This document shows, piece by piece, positions 1 to 8,861 of a stretch of 64,000 nt of DNA. A program made the position numbers and the translations under genes. Origin of the DNA: Gilliamella apicola (GTDB lineage: Bacteria; Pseudomonadota; Gammaproteobacteria; Enterobacterales; Orbaceae). The first letter of the stretch is position 1. Each line of letters opens with the position of its first letter. Location of the stretch: positions 434,001 through 498,000 of the forward strand of contig NZ_CP007445.1 of the NCBI RefSeq assembly GCF_000599985.1, given 5' to 3'. The notes beneath the pieces are model-generated. The model saw nothing but the letters and a program-made list of their open reading frames with translations. It made no database searches and was not told where the DNA came from.

Positions 1-1267
1 CTTTATATGGATGACGTTTTTGTAGATCGTTATCAGTTTCTGATGATTGTAAAATACGACCTTCTTCAGTATCAATTACCATCAGTTCGCCTGGGCCAAC
101 GCGTCCTTTAGCGACAACTTCGTCAGGTTGATAATCCCAAATACCAATTTCTGATGCGCAGGTGATGAGCTTATCGGTGGTAATGACATAACGAGCAGGA
201 CGCAAACCATTACGATCTAAATTACAGGCTGCGTAACGTCCGTCAGACATAACAATACCTGCTGGGCCATCCCATGGTTCCATATGCATTGAATTAAAAT
301 CAAAAAAGGCACGTAAGTCTTCGTTCATGTCAGGATTATTTTGCCATGCAGGTGGCACAAGTAGGCGCATAGCACGCACTATATCCATACCGCCTACTAA
401 AAATAGTTCAAGCATATTATCTAATGAACTTGAATCCGAACCCGTAACATTTACGAAAGGTGCAGCATCTTGTAGATCGGGTATCAATGGGGTTTTAAAT
501 TTATAAGAACGTGCTTTTGCCCATTGCCTATTACCTTCAATGGTATTAATTTCACCATTATGGGCTAAATGTCTAAAAGGTTGGGCAAGTGGCCAACGAG
601 GAACTGTATTGGTTGAAAATCGTTGATGGAATAAACAGATTGCTGTTTCCATACGTAGATCCGCCAAATCTAAATAAAATCGAGGTAAATCTTTAGGCAT
701 GCAAAGACCTTTATAGATATTAACCTGATTTGAAAAACTGCATACATAAAAGGTATCATCTTGTACTCGTTTTTCAATGCGGCGACGTACCATATATAAA
801 CGGCGCTCTAAATCAATTTTAGTCCATCCAGCAGGGGCATTGACAAAAACTTGTTCAATTCGTGGTAGTGATGATAAGGCGATTTCGCCTAAAACACTTT
901 TATCGATAGGTACTTCACGCCAACCTAAAATAGATAATGTTTCATTAGCAAGTTCTTCTTCGACAATATCACGGCTAGCTTGTGCTTCTTTTTCGTCTTG
1001 ACTTAAAAATAGCATACCAACAGCATAATTGGTAGCTAAACGCCAGCCAGCTTCTTGTGCAACTAGTCTAAAAAAACGATCAGGTTTTTGTAATAAAAGA
1101 CCACAACCATCACCAGTTTTACCGTCTGATAGAATGGCTCCTCGGTGTTGCATTCTGGCAAGCCCGTGTATTGCAGTACGCACCACTTTATGACTTGGTT
1201 GCCCTTCAATATGAGCAATTAAACCAAATCCGCAGTTATCTTTTTCATGATGCTGGTTATATAACAT
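1..1267 (-). CDS. gltB: Glutamate synthase (NADPH) large subunit, N-terminal part
   Basis: GltB makes glutamate from glutamine and 2-oxoglutarate (GOGAT) with the small subunit GltD. The gene runs off the left edge, so only about 422 N-terminal residues are seen. The start begins MLYNQHHEKDNCGFGLIAHI. Cys12 is the N-terminal nucleophile of the class II glutamine amidotransferase domain after removal of a short propeptide, and the following stretch with MQHRGA and DGKTGDGCG matches enteric GltB closely. An AGAGG ribosome site lies 7 bases before the ATG. A 697-bp gene-free spacer lies upstream, and the next gene is divergent. Identity is secure. Confidence 0.97.
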   Translation of the reverse strand, partial: MLYNQHHEKDNCGFGLIAHIEGQPSHKVVRTAIHGLARMQHRGAILSDGKTGDGCGLLLQKPDRFFRLVAQEAGWRLATNYAVGMLFLSQDEKEAQASRDIVEEELANETLSILGWREVPIDKSVLGEIALSSLPRIEQVFVNAPAGWTKIDLERRLYMVRRRIEKRVQDDTFYVCSFSNQVNIYKGLCMPKDLPRFYLDLADLRMETAICLFHQRFSTNTVPRWPLAQPFRHLAHNGEINTIEGNRQWAKARSYKFKTPLIPDLQDAAPFVNVTGSDSSSLDNMLELFLVGGMDIVRAMRLLVPPAWQNNPDMNEDLRAFFDFNSMHMEPWDGPAGIVMSDGRYAACNLDRNGLRPARYVITTDKLITCASEIGIWDYQPDEVVAKGRVGPGELMVIDTEEGRILQSSETDNDLQKRHPYK

Positions 1268-1964
1268 ATCATTGCCTCTAATTCATCGCTTTTATAATTT
1301 AAGAAAAAATAGGCTTTAATCCCATAATGACTAAGAAATTAAAGAAAAATAGTATTTTGGTCAAATAAATATTACTTATAAGTCAATCTTCTAATAACTT
1401 ATATCAAAGTTATTAATGAAGCTAATAATTGTATTTATTATTATGATTTTTAATTATTTATAAATAAATTAATTTTTTTTATAGCTATATTCAATTTATT
1501 AAGTATAAGTTCTTCTTCTTTTTTGTAGAAAAGTGTCAGGTTAAAGTTACTTTTTTATTAATTTAAATATTAGTTACTTTTCTTAGAATCATTAATATGA
1601 ATATTTTTTAAAAAATAATAATTAGAAAATCATTCTTAAATCTATATAGATAATTATTATTTATCTTTATGGTTTGTTGTATGTAACAAATTACTAAATT
1701 CAGGAAAAAATTAGTAAATAAATGTATAAATTGATCAAACATGGTCTTAGATATGTTTGATATTACTGAACATTATTGATTTGCTTCTAGTAGTGTAATG
1801 CGTTATGAAATATGTTTGGTTTACGAAAATAGACTTGCAAAAGTTGTTAATTAATTGTTTAATCGTTAACTAAATCTTTACATTTAGGTGGGGGAAGTTT
1901 GATTTTTAAACTAATATTAATTAGTAAGTCAATTTATTAAATAATAATTGTATTTTAGGAAAAA
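1268..1964. other. Long AT-rich intergenic region between gltB and the membrane protein pair
   Basis: No credible gene is visible in these 697 bases. The stretch is very AT-rich and must hold the divergent promoters of gltB (minus) and the 1965 gene (plus). The clearest structure is a 9-bp inverted repeat, ATCAAACAT at 1734-1742 and ATGTTTGAT at 1753-1761, with a 10-base spacer; it could be an operator or a hairpin. No intrinsic terminator is evident. Confidence 0.6.
1734..1761. repeat. Inverted repeat, operator-like
   Basis: Two perfect 9-base arms (ATCAAACAT / ATGTTTGAT) are separated by 10 bases, about 200 bp upstream of the 1965 gene and 470 bp upstream of gltB. The centre-to-centre distance of the arms is 19 bases, close to two helical turns, which suits a dimeric regulator. 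No regulator is identified. Confidence 0.4.
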
Positions 1965-3497
1965 ATGATGAAATACTTTGCTTGGTCTATTTCGCTTTTA
2001 GTTGGCCTTATGAGTTTAGGTCAAGAAATGTTATGGTTTAGAGTAATTAGCTTTATGTTAGGAGGTGCTCCTTTCGCTTTTGCACTTGTATTGTTTTTCT
2101 TTCTACTAGGTATTGCTTTTGGAGCGAGTAAAGGTAAGACAATTTGCACCCGTTATTCTAATCTATTTTTTGCTGGTGGAATGGTTTTAATTTTTGCAGG
2201 TTTTATTGATATAGCTATTCCATTTATTATTTTACAAATATCTCAAAATCACGCTATAGAGTTGCCTTTATTTGTCTGTATTATATTAATATTTTTTGTG
2301 GCAGCTTTAAAAGCAATATTATTCCCAATTGTACACCATTTAGGTACGAATATTGCAAATGGTAAAGTAGGAGCATCTGTTTCAAAAGTCTATTTCTTTA
2401 ATATTATTGGTTCGACGCTTGGTAGTTTATTAATTGGTGGTATTCTCCTTGATTATGTCTCTATTTCATCAATGTTTATTTTAATAGGTATCGTTTGTAT
2501 TTTAATAGGTAGTTTGATGGCAGTAAAAAAGTCAGTAAGTTCTATGGCTACTATTGTTATGCTTGGTTGCGGTTGCTTTTATTTAGTAGATAAACATACT
2601 GATTATATTTTCAAAAATGTATATGGAAAAGATGAAATATCTGTGAATACTTATGTTGAAAATCGCTACGGTATAATTCATATTGTCAACGATGATAAAG
2701 AAGGCATGAAAAATATTGTATTAGGTAATAATATTTATGATGGTATGATAAATATAGACCCAGATAATGATATAAATGACCTGAATCGACTTTATTTATT
2801 AGCTGCAGTTCACCCAAATCCTAAAAAAGTACTCGTTATAGGTGTTAGCGCAGGTGCTTGGACTCGTGCTTTATCAAGTTTTCCGACTTTAGAAACCATA
2901 GATGCTATTGAAATCAATAAAGGCTATATAGATATAATTAAACAATATCCTGTTGTTTCACCAATATTAAATGATCCTAAAATTAATATTTATATTGATG
3001 ATGGCCGACGCTGGTTAAAACGAAATAGTAGTAAAAAGTATGATTTGATCATTATGAATACTACTTATCATTGGCGTTCAGGAACATCAAATTTATTATC
3101 CCAAGAGATGATGAAAATCGCGGAAAACTCATTAAATCCTGGTGGTATTTTGGCATTTAATAGTACCCGTTCACCTGATACATTGAAAACAGCACAATCT
3201 GTCTTTAAATATGCTTATTGGGGTAAACTTGGCTTTATTTATGCTTCTGATTCGATGATTAAAATCGATGAAGTGGTAGCAAAAGATCGTCTTGATAAGT
3301 TAATTTTAGACGGTAAACCTTTGTTTAATGAAGAATCCAAACAGCGTGAGAACGGAGCATACAAAGAAACTTTATCGACACAACTATTAACGTTAGATGA
3401 GTTTGAAAAGCTTAAAAATTTGGGACGAGATCTGGAAATCATTACTGATAGCAATATGATAACAGAATATAAATATGGACTTTTGGGAAAAAAATAA
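1965..3497 (+). CDS. Membrane protein with C-terminal spermidine-synthase-like domain
   Basis: The 510-residue protein has two parts. Residues 1 to about 205 form around six hydrophobic segments, and residues from about 215 onward resemble the Rossmann-fold methyltransferase/spermidine synthase domain. In the soluble part, VLVIGVSAGAWTRAL replaces the usual glycine-rich GGGDG-type nucleotide-binding loop, followed by an acidic EIN strand end and IDDGRRWL. The segment where true spermidine synthases carry the catalytic Asp (D-S-x-D-P) reads IIMNTTYHW, so aminopropyltransferase activity is doubtful. AGGA precedes two successive ATGs (1965 and 1968); either may be used. It is followed closely by a second membrane gene with a similar membrane module, so the two probably act together. 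Substrate is unknown. Confidence 0.75.
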   Translation: MMKYFAWSISLLVGLMSLGQEMLWFRVISFMLGGAPFAFALVLFFFLLGIAFGASKGKTICTRYSNLFFAGGMVLIFAGFIDIAIPFIILQISQNHAIELPLFVCIILIFFVAALKAILFPIVHHLGTNIANGKVGASVSKVYFFNIIGSTLGSLLIGGILLDYVSISSMFILIGIVCILIGSLMAVKKSVSSMATIVMLGCGCFYLVDKHTDYIFKNVYGKDEISVNTYVENRYGIIHIVNDDKEGMKNIVLGNNIYDGMINIDPDNDINDLNRLYLLAAVHPNPKKVLVIGVSAGAWTRALSSFPTLETIDAIEINKGYIDIIKQYPVVSPILNDPKINIYIDDGRRWLKRNSSKKYDLIIMNTTYHWRSGTSNLLSQEMMKIAENSLNPGGILAFNSTRSPDTLKTAQSVFKYAYWGKLGFIYASDSMIKIDEVVAKDRLDKLILDGKPLFNEESKQRENGAYKETLSTQLLTLDEFEKLKNLGRDLEIITDSNMITEYKYGLLGKK

Positions 3498-3507
3498 GGA
3501 AAACTTT

Positions 3508-4122
3508 ATGTTAAGCAAAAAACAATTATTTCTATTAAGTACTTTATTTTTTATTTCTGGAATGAGTGGTTTAACTTATCAAGTTGCTTGGCAACGAGCT
3601 CTTTATTCAGCTTTTGGTTCTGATGTAGAATCTGTAGCAATTATTGTATCAGCATTTATGTTGGGGCTAGGTTTTGGAGCCCTTGGAGGAGGTAAAATTG
3701 TTGATAAATACCCAAATAAAGCACTACAGTTTTTTTGTTTTAGTGAATTGGGAATTGGTTTATTTGGGGTAATTAGTTACCAACTTATTTTATTTACCGG
3801 TGATATTTTTGTTGTTTACAATATAATTATTATTGCAATTGTTAATTTCTTATTGGTGCTCATTCCTGCACTTTTGATGGGAGCTACACTTCCAATTTTA
3901 ATTACTTATATTGCGCAATTTTGGAAAAATATTGGTCAAACAACTGGACACCTTTATGCTATCAATACCTTTGGTGCTGCAATTGGAGCTGCTTTAACAG
4001 GATTCATTTTATTTAATTATTTTAATCTTCATATGGTAACGATATTTGCAGCTTTAGGTAATTTTATTGTTGCTACACTTGCTTATCTATTTTTTAATAA
4101 ATCACAAATAAAAAATAGTTGA
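3508..4122 (+). CDS. Six-helix membrane protein, partner of the spermidine-synthase-like protein
   Basis: This 204-residue protein is almost all membrane, about six helices. It shares a pattern with the N-terminal half of the preceding protein: a first helix with GMSGLTYQVAWQRAL (GLMSLGQEMLWFRVI in the neighbour), an F-x-LG-x-x-FGA segment and a late Y-x-x-N-x-x-G-x-x-x-G helix. The two membrane modules therefore look like paralogues. An in-frame ATG at 3475 lies inside the upstream gene; the start at 3508 is preferred because AAGGA sits 7 bases ahead of it. Relatives usually carry membrane and synthase parts in one chain. Function is unknown; transport of a small metabolite is only a guess. 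Confidence 0.7.
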   Translation: MLSKKQLFLLSTLFFISGMSGLTYQVAWQRALYSAFGSDVESVAIIVSAFMLGLGFGALGGGKIVDKYPNKALQFFCFSELGIGLFGVISYQLILFTGDIFVVYNIIIIAIVNFLLVLIPALLMGATLPILITYIAQFWKNIGQTTGHLYAINTFGAAIGAALTGFILFNYFNLHMVTIFAALGNFIVATLAYLFFNKSQIKNS

Positions 4123-4157
4123 TAGAAAATTACATATATATAAATATATTTGCATAA

Positions 4158-4185
4158 TAAATCAGTGATAATTATCGCTGATTTA
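4158..4185 (+). terminator. Hairpin after the membrane protein pair
   Basis: A 12-bp stem (4158-4169 with 4174-4185, one G-T pair, AATT loop) lies 36 bases after the stop. The tail is AT-rich but not a clean T run, so termination may be weak. Confidence 0.55.
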
Positions 4186-4520
4186 TTAATATATTAAAAT
4201 ATTTTTACAAATTTAGTGAGATACAATATTCCTTAATCCAAGTACTTTTAATATCGAGTTTGTCTATGTAATAATTTTTATACTCACAAATCGTATTACG
4301 AGTTTCACCTTAGATAAATTAATAATACTTGACGTCAGAAAAGAAATAAAATTTTTGATTTGTATTTTATGGTAATAAAAATAAAGTAATCTATTAAGAA
4401 AAATATAACGATACAATTTAATTGTTTAAAATAATTCAGGTTATATATAAGTTTCAGTATAATTTTATCAACTTGAAACCATAATGTTATAATTTGTTTT
4501 TAATTATTGATACTAGTATT
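4186..4520. other. AT-rich intergenic region before the YhiN-like gene
   Basis: I see no gene or RNA here. It must contain the promoter of the 4521 gene, but no clear -35/-10 pair stands out in such AT-rich sequence. Confidence 0.4.
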
Positions 4521-5702
4521 ATGCAAACAAAAATTACAATTGTAGGTGCTGGAGCAGCAGGGCTGTTTTGTGCGGGCTTATTAGGACAAAGAGGCTACGA
4601 TGTCACCATAATTGATAATGGTAAAAAAATTGGCCGTAAAATATTAATGTCTGGTGGTGGTAAATGTAATTTTACTAATCTTGCTGTTGACGCAAGTAAT
4701 TATATTTCTCAAAATCCGCATTTTTGTAAATCTGCTTTAAAACGATTCTCCCAATGGGATTTTATTCAATTAGTTAATGAATATAAAATTGCCTATCATG
4801 AAAAAGATCACGGTCAGTTATTTTGTAATAATTCAGCTCAAGATATTGTCGATATGCTTGTACAGGAATGTCAAAAAGGACAAGTTAAATTTATGTTACA
4901 AACACAATTAGAAGAAGTTGAGTCTGTAGATCAAGGATTTAAGTTATACACGTCACAAGGTTGTATTAAAACACAACAGTTAATTGTGGCAACGGGCGGA
5001 CAGTCGATGCCAGCACTTGGCATGACCTCTATCGGATACAAAATAGCTGAAAAATTAGCTATCCCTGTTGTACCAGTAAAAGCGGGACTGGTGCCATTTA
5101 CGTTACATAAACCGTTGTTAGAAGTATTATCCGCGTTATCAGGAATTGCTGTTCCGGTTGAAGTATCTAATGAACGAATCCGTTTTAAAGAAAACTTATT
5201 ATTCACCCATCGTGGATTATCAGGACCAGCAATTTTACAAATTTCCAGTTATTGGCAAGCTGGGGAATCAATCATTATTAACTTATTACCAGATGGGTCA
5301 TTTGAATCAACATTTAAACCATTACTTGAACAAAATCGCAATCAAACCCTAAAAAATTGTTTATCACAGATTTTACCTAAAAGGCTGATTGAGGCATTAA
5401 TACAATTGAATTTGATAACTGACATAACGGTTAAGCAACTTAACCCGAAGCAGCAACAAGACCTTTATAATACATTGACTCAATGGTATATAACGCCAAA
5501 TGGTACGGAAGGATATCGAACGGCTGAAGTGACATTAGGAGGAGTCAGTACTGATGCGTTATCTTCAAAAACGATGGCGGTTAAATCACATCCGAATCTC
5601 TATTTTATTGGTGAAGTTGTTGATGTAGCTGGTTGGTTAGGCGGTTATAATTTTCAATGGGCCTGGAGCAGTGCATTTGCCTGCGCACAAGCCTTTGATT
5701 AA
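4521..5702 (+). CDS. yhiN: HI0933/YhiN-family FAD-dependent oxidoreductase
   Basis: This is a 393-residue flavoprotein of the HI0933/YhiN family, whose substrate is not firmly known. It opens with a dinucleotide-binding motif VGAGAAGLFCAGLL, then IGRKILMSGGGKCNFTN, the family signature. A second FAD contact, ATGGQSMPALG, is in the middle, and the C-terminus has the FIGEVVDVAGWLGGYNFQWA signature. A TTG codon at 4494 would extend the protein by 9 residues, but the ATG at 4521 places the FAD motif at the usual distance from the N-terminus. No strong ribosome site is visible at either start. It converges with the sigma54 activator gene, with only 6 bases between them. Confidence 0.85.
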   Translation: MQTKITIVGAGAAGLFCAGLLGQRGYDVTIIDNGKKIGRKILMSGGGKCNFTNLAVDASNYISQNPHFCKSALKRFSQWDFIQLVNEYKIAYHEKDHGQLFCNNSAQDIVDMLVQECQKGQVKFMLQTQLEEVESVDQGFKLYTSQGCIKTQQLIVATGGQSMPALGMTSIGYKIAEKLAIPVVPVKAGLVPFTLHKPLLEVLSALSGIAVPVEVSNERIRFKENLLFTHRGLSGPAILQISSYWQAGESIIINLLPDGSFESTFKPLLEQNRNQTLKNCLSQILPKRLIEALIQLNLITDITVKQLNPKQQQDLYNTLTQWYITPNGTEGYRTAEVTLGGVSTDALSSKTMAVKSHPNLYFIGEVVDVAGWLGGYNFQWAWSSAFACAQAFD

Positions 5703-5708
5703 CAGAGA

Positions 5709-7145
5709 CTAATTATCTATTACTCCCATTTGAATGTGGTATTTTTTTACCTTATATTGTAATGTAGTCCGTGAAATATTTAATAGTTTTGCAGCAGCAA
5801 TAATTTTACCGTTTGCTTGATTTAATGCATCAATAATAAGTTGTTTTTCATAATTTTCAACTTGTTCGGTTAAATTGTTATTGCTTGCGACTATGCTTGT
5901 ACTTGGTTTTTCAAATTTAGTTTCAGATTGATTTTCTGGGTAAGGGCTGTGAATGTCAAATAGTTCGTCGTCAAGGATAATTTGTTGCAATTCTCCCGGT
6001 TCATTTTGTAAGACTATACTACGTACGATTGCATTTTCAAGCATTCTTACATTTCCCGGCCAAGGAGCAGACATGAGTTGTTGTAATGCGTGTTCGCTAA
6101 TACCTGTTATCACAACATTTACATCGGTTTTATGTTTATCAATAAAGTATCGAGCTAATACAGGAATATCTTCTTTCCTTTCCCGAAGTGCTGGGAGTTT
6201 AATTAAACCTACATTTAATCGATAAAATAGGTCACTTCGCATTTTCCCGGTTTTTAATAACTCTGCAGGTGATTCATTCATGGCGGCAACAATTCTTACA
6301 TCGGCATGTTGCTCTTTATTGCCACCTAAAGGCCAGTAAGTCTTTTCTTGTAAAAATCTAAGTAATTTACTTTGCATATCAAGTGGCATAGCATTAAGTT
6401 CGTCAAGAAATAGTGTTCCCCCGTTAGCCAGTTCTAAATAACCAGGATGATTTTCAGCACCAGTAAACGCACCTTTCACTGTTCCAAATAAGGTACTTTC
6501 AATTAATGTGGTTGGTAAAGCACTACAATTTAACGAAATAAACGCATTATTACGACGATGACTCGTTTGATGTATTAAGTGAGCAAAAAGCTCTTTACCC
6601 GTTCCAGTTTCACCAACAATTAAAACTGGAACATCATTCGCCCCTAAAATATTTGTTTGATCAATAACCTTTTGCATTTTCTGCGAAACAAAAACAATTT
6701 CAGGTAATGGTTGGTCTTTATTTTGATATAACTTACTATTAAGTTTGAATACTTGATCTTGTAATTGTCTAACAGTTGATAAATTTCGTCCTATTTCGAT
6801 CGCACCAATAATATCTTTATGCTTGTTATAAAGTGGTACGGTGGTATGCATATAATCAACAAGTTTACCTACATGATTGTAGTAGCTTTGATAATTATCC
6901 TGATATTCCTTACCTTGTTGTAAAGCTTGTAACATGGTACTATCTTCTTTCCTTAAATTAGGATAAACTTTAAGCATTGGTTTGCCAATGGCTTGTTCCA
7001 TAGGGTAACCATCAAGTTCTGCACTTTCCCGATTATAATAAATATATTTACCTTCTTTATCGATAATAGCCATTGGCTGATGGATTAAATCAAAAAAATG
7101 TTTGAATATTTCTAATGATTGTAATAATTCAGGATCGATTGTCAT
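5709..7145 (-). CDS. PAS-domain sigma54-dependent transcriptional activator of the dok-like operon
   Basis: This 478-residue bacterial enhancer-binding protein has an N-terminal PAS domain (about 15-125) that may sense a ligand, a central AAA+ domain (Walker A GETGTGKELF, sigma54-contacting GAFTGA, Walker B region TLFLDELNAM), and a C-terminal Fis-type HTH (NISRTTLQYKVKKY). It has no receiver domain, so it is not a classical phosphorylated regulator; it resembles RocR-type activators of amino acid catabolism. It is divergent from the decarboxylase operon, which has a sigma54 promoter and two palindromes upstream, so it very likely activates that operon. A comparable regulator flanks the Salmonella D-ornithine/D-lysine decarboxylase cluster as I recall it. 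Confidence 0.9.
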   Translation of the reverse strand: MTIDPELLQSLEIFKHFFDLIHQPMAIIDKEGKYIYYNRESAELDGYPMEQAIGKPMLKVYPNLRKEDSTMLQALQQGKEYQDNYQSYYNHVGKLVDYMHTTVPLYNKHKDIIGAIEIGRNLSTVRQLQDQVFKLNSKLYQNKDQPLPEIVFVSQKMQKVIDQTNILGANDVPVLIVGETGTGKELFAHLIHQTSHRRNNAFISLNCSALPTTLIESTLFGTVKGAFTGAENHPGYLELANGGTLFLDELNAMPLDMQSKLLRFLQEKTYWPLGGNKEQHADVRIVAAMNESPAELLKTGKMRSDLFYRLNVGLIKLPALRERKEDIPVLARYFIDKHKTDVNVVITGISEHALQQLMSAPWPGNVRMLENAIVRSIVLQNEPGELQQIILDDELFDIHSPYPENQSETKFEKPSTSIVASNNNLTEQVENYEKQLIIDALNQANGKIIAAAKLLNISRTTLQYKVKKYHIQMGVIDN

Positions 7146-7224
7146 GATATTAGTACCTTTTTAATTTAGCTTATTAGCTAAGTTTAGCTTACGTTAATTT
7201 AAATACCTTTCAACCATTAATAAA

Positions 7225-7248
7225 TTTATGACAAATTTTTGTCATAAA
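7225..7248. promoter_or_regulatory. Palindrome 1, probable enhancer site for the sigma54 activator
   Basis: A perfect 11-bp inverted repeat (TTTATGACAAA / TTTGTCATAAA, 2-base spacer) lies in the divergent region. It is centred about 118 bp upstream of the expected start of the sigma54 transcript, a typical enhancer distance. Confidence 0.7.
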
Positions 7249-7258
7249 AACAGATTTT

Positions 7259-7281
7259 AAACAATATGACCAATATTGTTT
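7259..7281. promoter_or_regulatory. Palindrome 2, probable enhancer site for the sigma54 activator
   Basis: A second perfect inverted repeat (AAACAATAT / ATATTGTTT, 5-base spacer) is centred 33-34 bp from palindrome 1, about three helical turns, so the two sites face the same side of the DNA. Both contain ATGAC-N-AA. Confidence 0.65.
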
Positions 7282-7327
7282 TTGTAATAATTATTTATAA
7301 TAAATTGATTTTTAATAATTTATAAGT

Positions 7328-7343
7328 TGGCATGCTGATTGCA
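7328..7343 (+). promoter_or_regulatory. Sigma54 (-24/-12) promoter of the dok-like operon
   Basis: TGGCATGCTGATTGCA matches the sigma54 consensus TGGCACG-N4-TTGCA at all but one position with the exact GG-to-GC spacing (GG 7329-7330, GC 7341-7342). Transcription should begin near 7354, leaving a leader of about 58 bases before the decarboxylase ATG. Confidence 0.92.
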
Positions 7344-7411
7344 TTGCAAGTGAAAAGCCATTTTGCTTGTTTTCTTATGTACTTTTTATGTACTAATTAA
7401 CTGGAGGTCTT

Positions 7412-8809
7412 ATGTCCGACAAAATTATGTCAAATTATAACAAATTACGCACAGATCTTATAACCAAAGATCGCCGTTTCAGTGCTCAAAACGGTAAATT
7501 ATGTTTTGATGGCGTAAATTTAGAAGAATTAGCAAAGAAATACCCAACTCCTTTTTACGTATTTTCTGAAAAAGAAATTGACCGTAATATTAAGGAAATC
7601 AAAGATTCGTTTAAAGCTCATCCAAACACTAAGATTTTCTATGCATCAAAAACGTGTTCTGTAATGGGTGTGCTAAAAGCAATTAAAGATGCAGGTATTT
7701 ATGCTGAAGCGAATTCAATGTTTGAAGTGCGTAAATGTCTAGAGATCGGTTTTCCAGGTAGTCAAATTGTATTCAATGGTGTAGTTAAAAAACCGGTTGA
7801 TTTAGAATTTGCTATTCAAAATGATCTTTATATTATCAATGTCGATAGCTTGTATGAACTCGATATAATTGATGAAATTTCTCGTCGTCTCAAGAAAGTA
7901 GCGAATGTATGTGTGCGTGTTGAACCAAATGTACCATCAGCGACTCACGCAGAACTTGTTACGGCATATCATGCTAAATCTGGTATCGACTTAGAACAAG
8001 CGGAAGAAACTTGTCGTCGTATTCTTGAAATGCCATATGTACATTTACGTGGTTTACATATGCACGTAGGGGATCAAGTGCCAGAAGCAGAACCATTTGC
8101 TAAAGCAACGAAAGTTTTAGTCGATGAATCACGCCGTTTAGAAGAAGTCCTTGGTATTAAATTGGATTTAATTAACGTTGGTGGTGGTATTCCAGTTCCA
8201 TATAAATATGACGAAGAAAATGGTAATCCATTACAGGATAATATGTATGCAGGTATTACTGCACAAGATTTTGCTGATGCAGTAATTAGAGAAGTACATA
8301 AATGGCGTACCGATGTTGAGATTTGTATTGAACCTGGTCGTAAAGTAACAGGATCTGCCGCTGTATTATTAACAGAAGTTGCTTGTGAAAAACGTAAAAC
8401 TAATTACGATTTAGACGGAAACATTGAAGAACATGTTGAGTGGAAATTCGTTGATGCGGGTTATAGCGTGTTATCTGATAGCCAGCATTTTGATTGGTTC
8501 TTCTATGTTTATGATGCATCAAGAATTACCGAAGATCACGATCAATACATTAAACTTGCTGGACCTTTATGTGATGGTGGTGACTATTACCATGTTGGTG
8601 TAAAGGGTGAAGAGTTCTTATTACCAAAAGACACTCAAATTGGAGATATCATTGCATTCCTTGATGCTGGAGCTTATACCATCGAAAGTCAAACGGTTTA
8701 TAACAACCGTCCACGTACTGCCGTTGTTATGATCGATAAAGAAGGTAAAGATCGATTGATTCGCCGTGAGGACACTTACGAGGATATGGTTGGATACGAC
8801 GTGTATTAA
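7412..8809 (+). CDS. dokD: PLP-dependent fold-III amino acid decarboxylase, probable D-ornithine/D-lysine decarboxylase
   Basis: The 465-residue enzyme belongs to the diaminopimelate/ornithine decarboxylase (alanine-racemase fold) family. FYASKTCSV carries the PLP lysine (about K80), LHMHVGDQ and VGGGIPVPY line the cofactor phosphate, EPGRKVTG is the conserved arginine loop, and [10 protein letters not shown] holds the cross-subunit active-site Cys. It is first in an operon with a GadC-like antiporter, an ornithine-racemase-like enzyme and a LysP-like permease, under sigma54 control. This matches the Salmonella cluster around DokD (STM2360), so D-ornithine/D-lysine is the best substrate guess. 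A plain L-ornithine, L-lysine or diaminopimelate enzyme cannot be excluded. GGAGG lies 7 bases before the ATG. Confidence 0.78.
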   Translation: MSDKIMSNYNKLRTDLITKDRRFSAQNGKLCFDGVNLEELAKKYPTPFYVFSEKEIDRNIKEIKDSFKAHPNTKIFYASKTCSVMGVLKAIKDAGIYAEANSMFEVRKCLEIGFPGSQIVFNGVVKKPVDLEFAIQNDLYIINVDSLYELDIIDEISRRLKKVANVCVRVEPNVPSATHAELVTAYHAKSGIDLEQAEETCRRILEMPYVHLRGLHMHVGDQVPEAEPFAKATKVLVDESRRLEEVLGIKLDLINVGGGIPVPYKYDEENGNPLQDNMYAGITAQDFADAVIREVHKWRTDVEICIEPGRKVTGSAAVLLTEVACEKRKTNYDLDGNIEEHVEWKFVDAGYSVLSDSQHFDWFFYVYDASRITEDHDQYIKLAGPLCDGGDYYHVGVKGEEFLLPKDTQIGDIIAFLDAGAYTIESQTVYNNRPRTAVVMIDKEGKDRLIRREDTYEDMVGYDVY

Positions 8810-8818
8810 TCATGAGTT

Positions 8819-8842
8819 ATCTGAGGCATTTTCGCCTCAGAT
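8819..8842 (+). terminator. Intercistronic hairpin between decarboxylase and antiporter genes
   Basis: A 9-bp stem (ATCTGAGGC / GCCTCAGAT) with a 6-base loop follows the decarboxylase stop. There is no T run after it, so it more likely shields or shapes the decarboxylase mRNA end than ends transcription. Confidence 0.55.
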
Positions 8843-8861
8843 ATTATAATGTGAGGTTATT

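Noticed and set aside
3239..3454. Antisense frame inside the spermidine-synthase-like gene
   Set aside because: It is a shadow of a well-supported coding region; no start signal or family resemblance.
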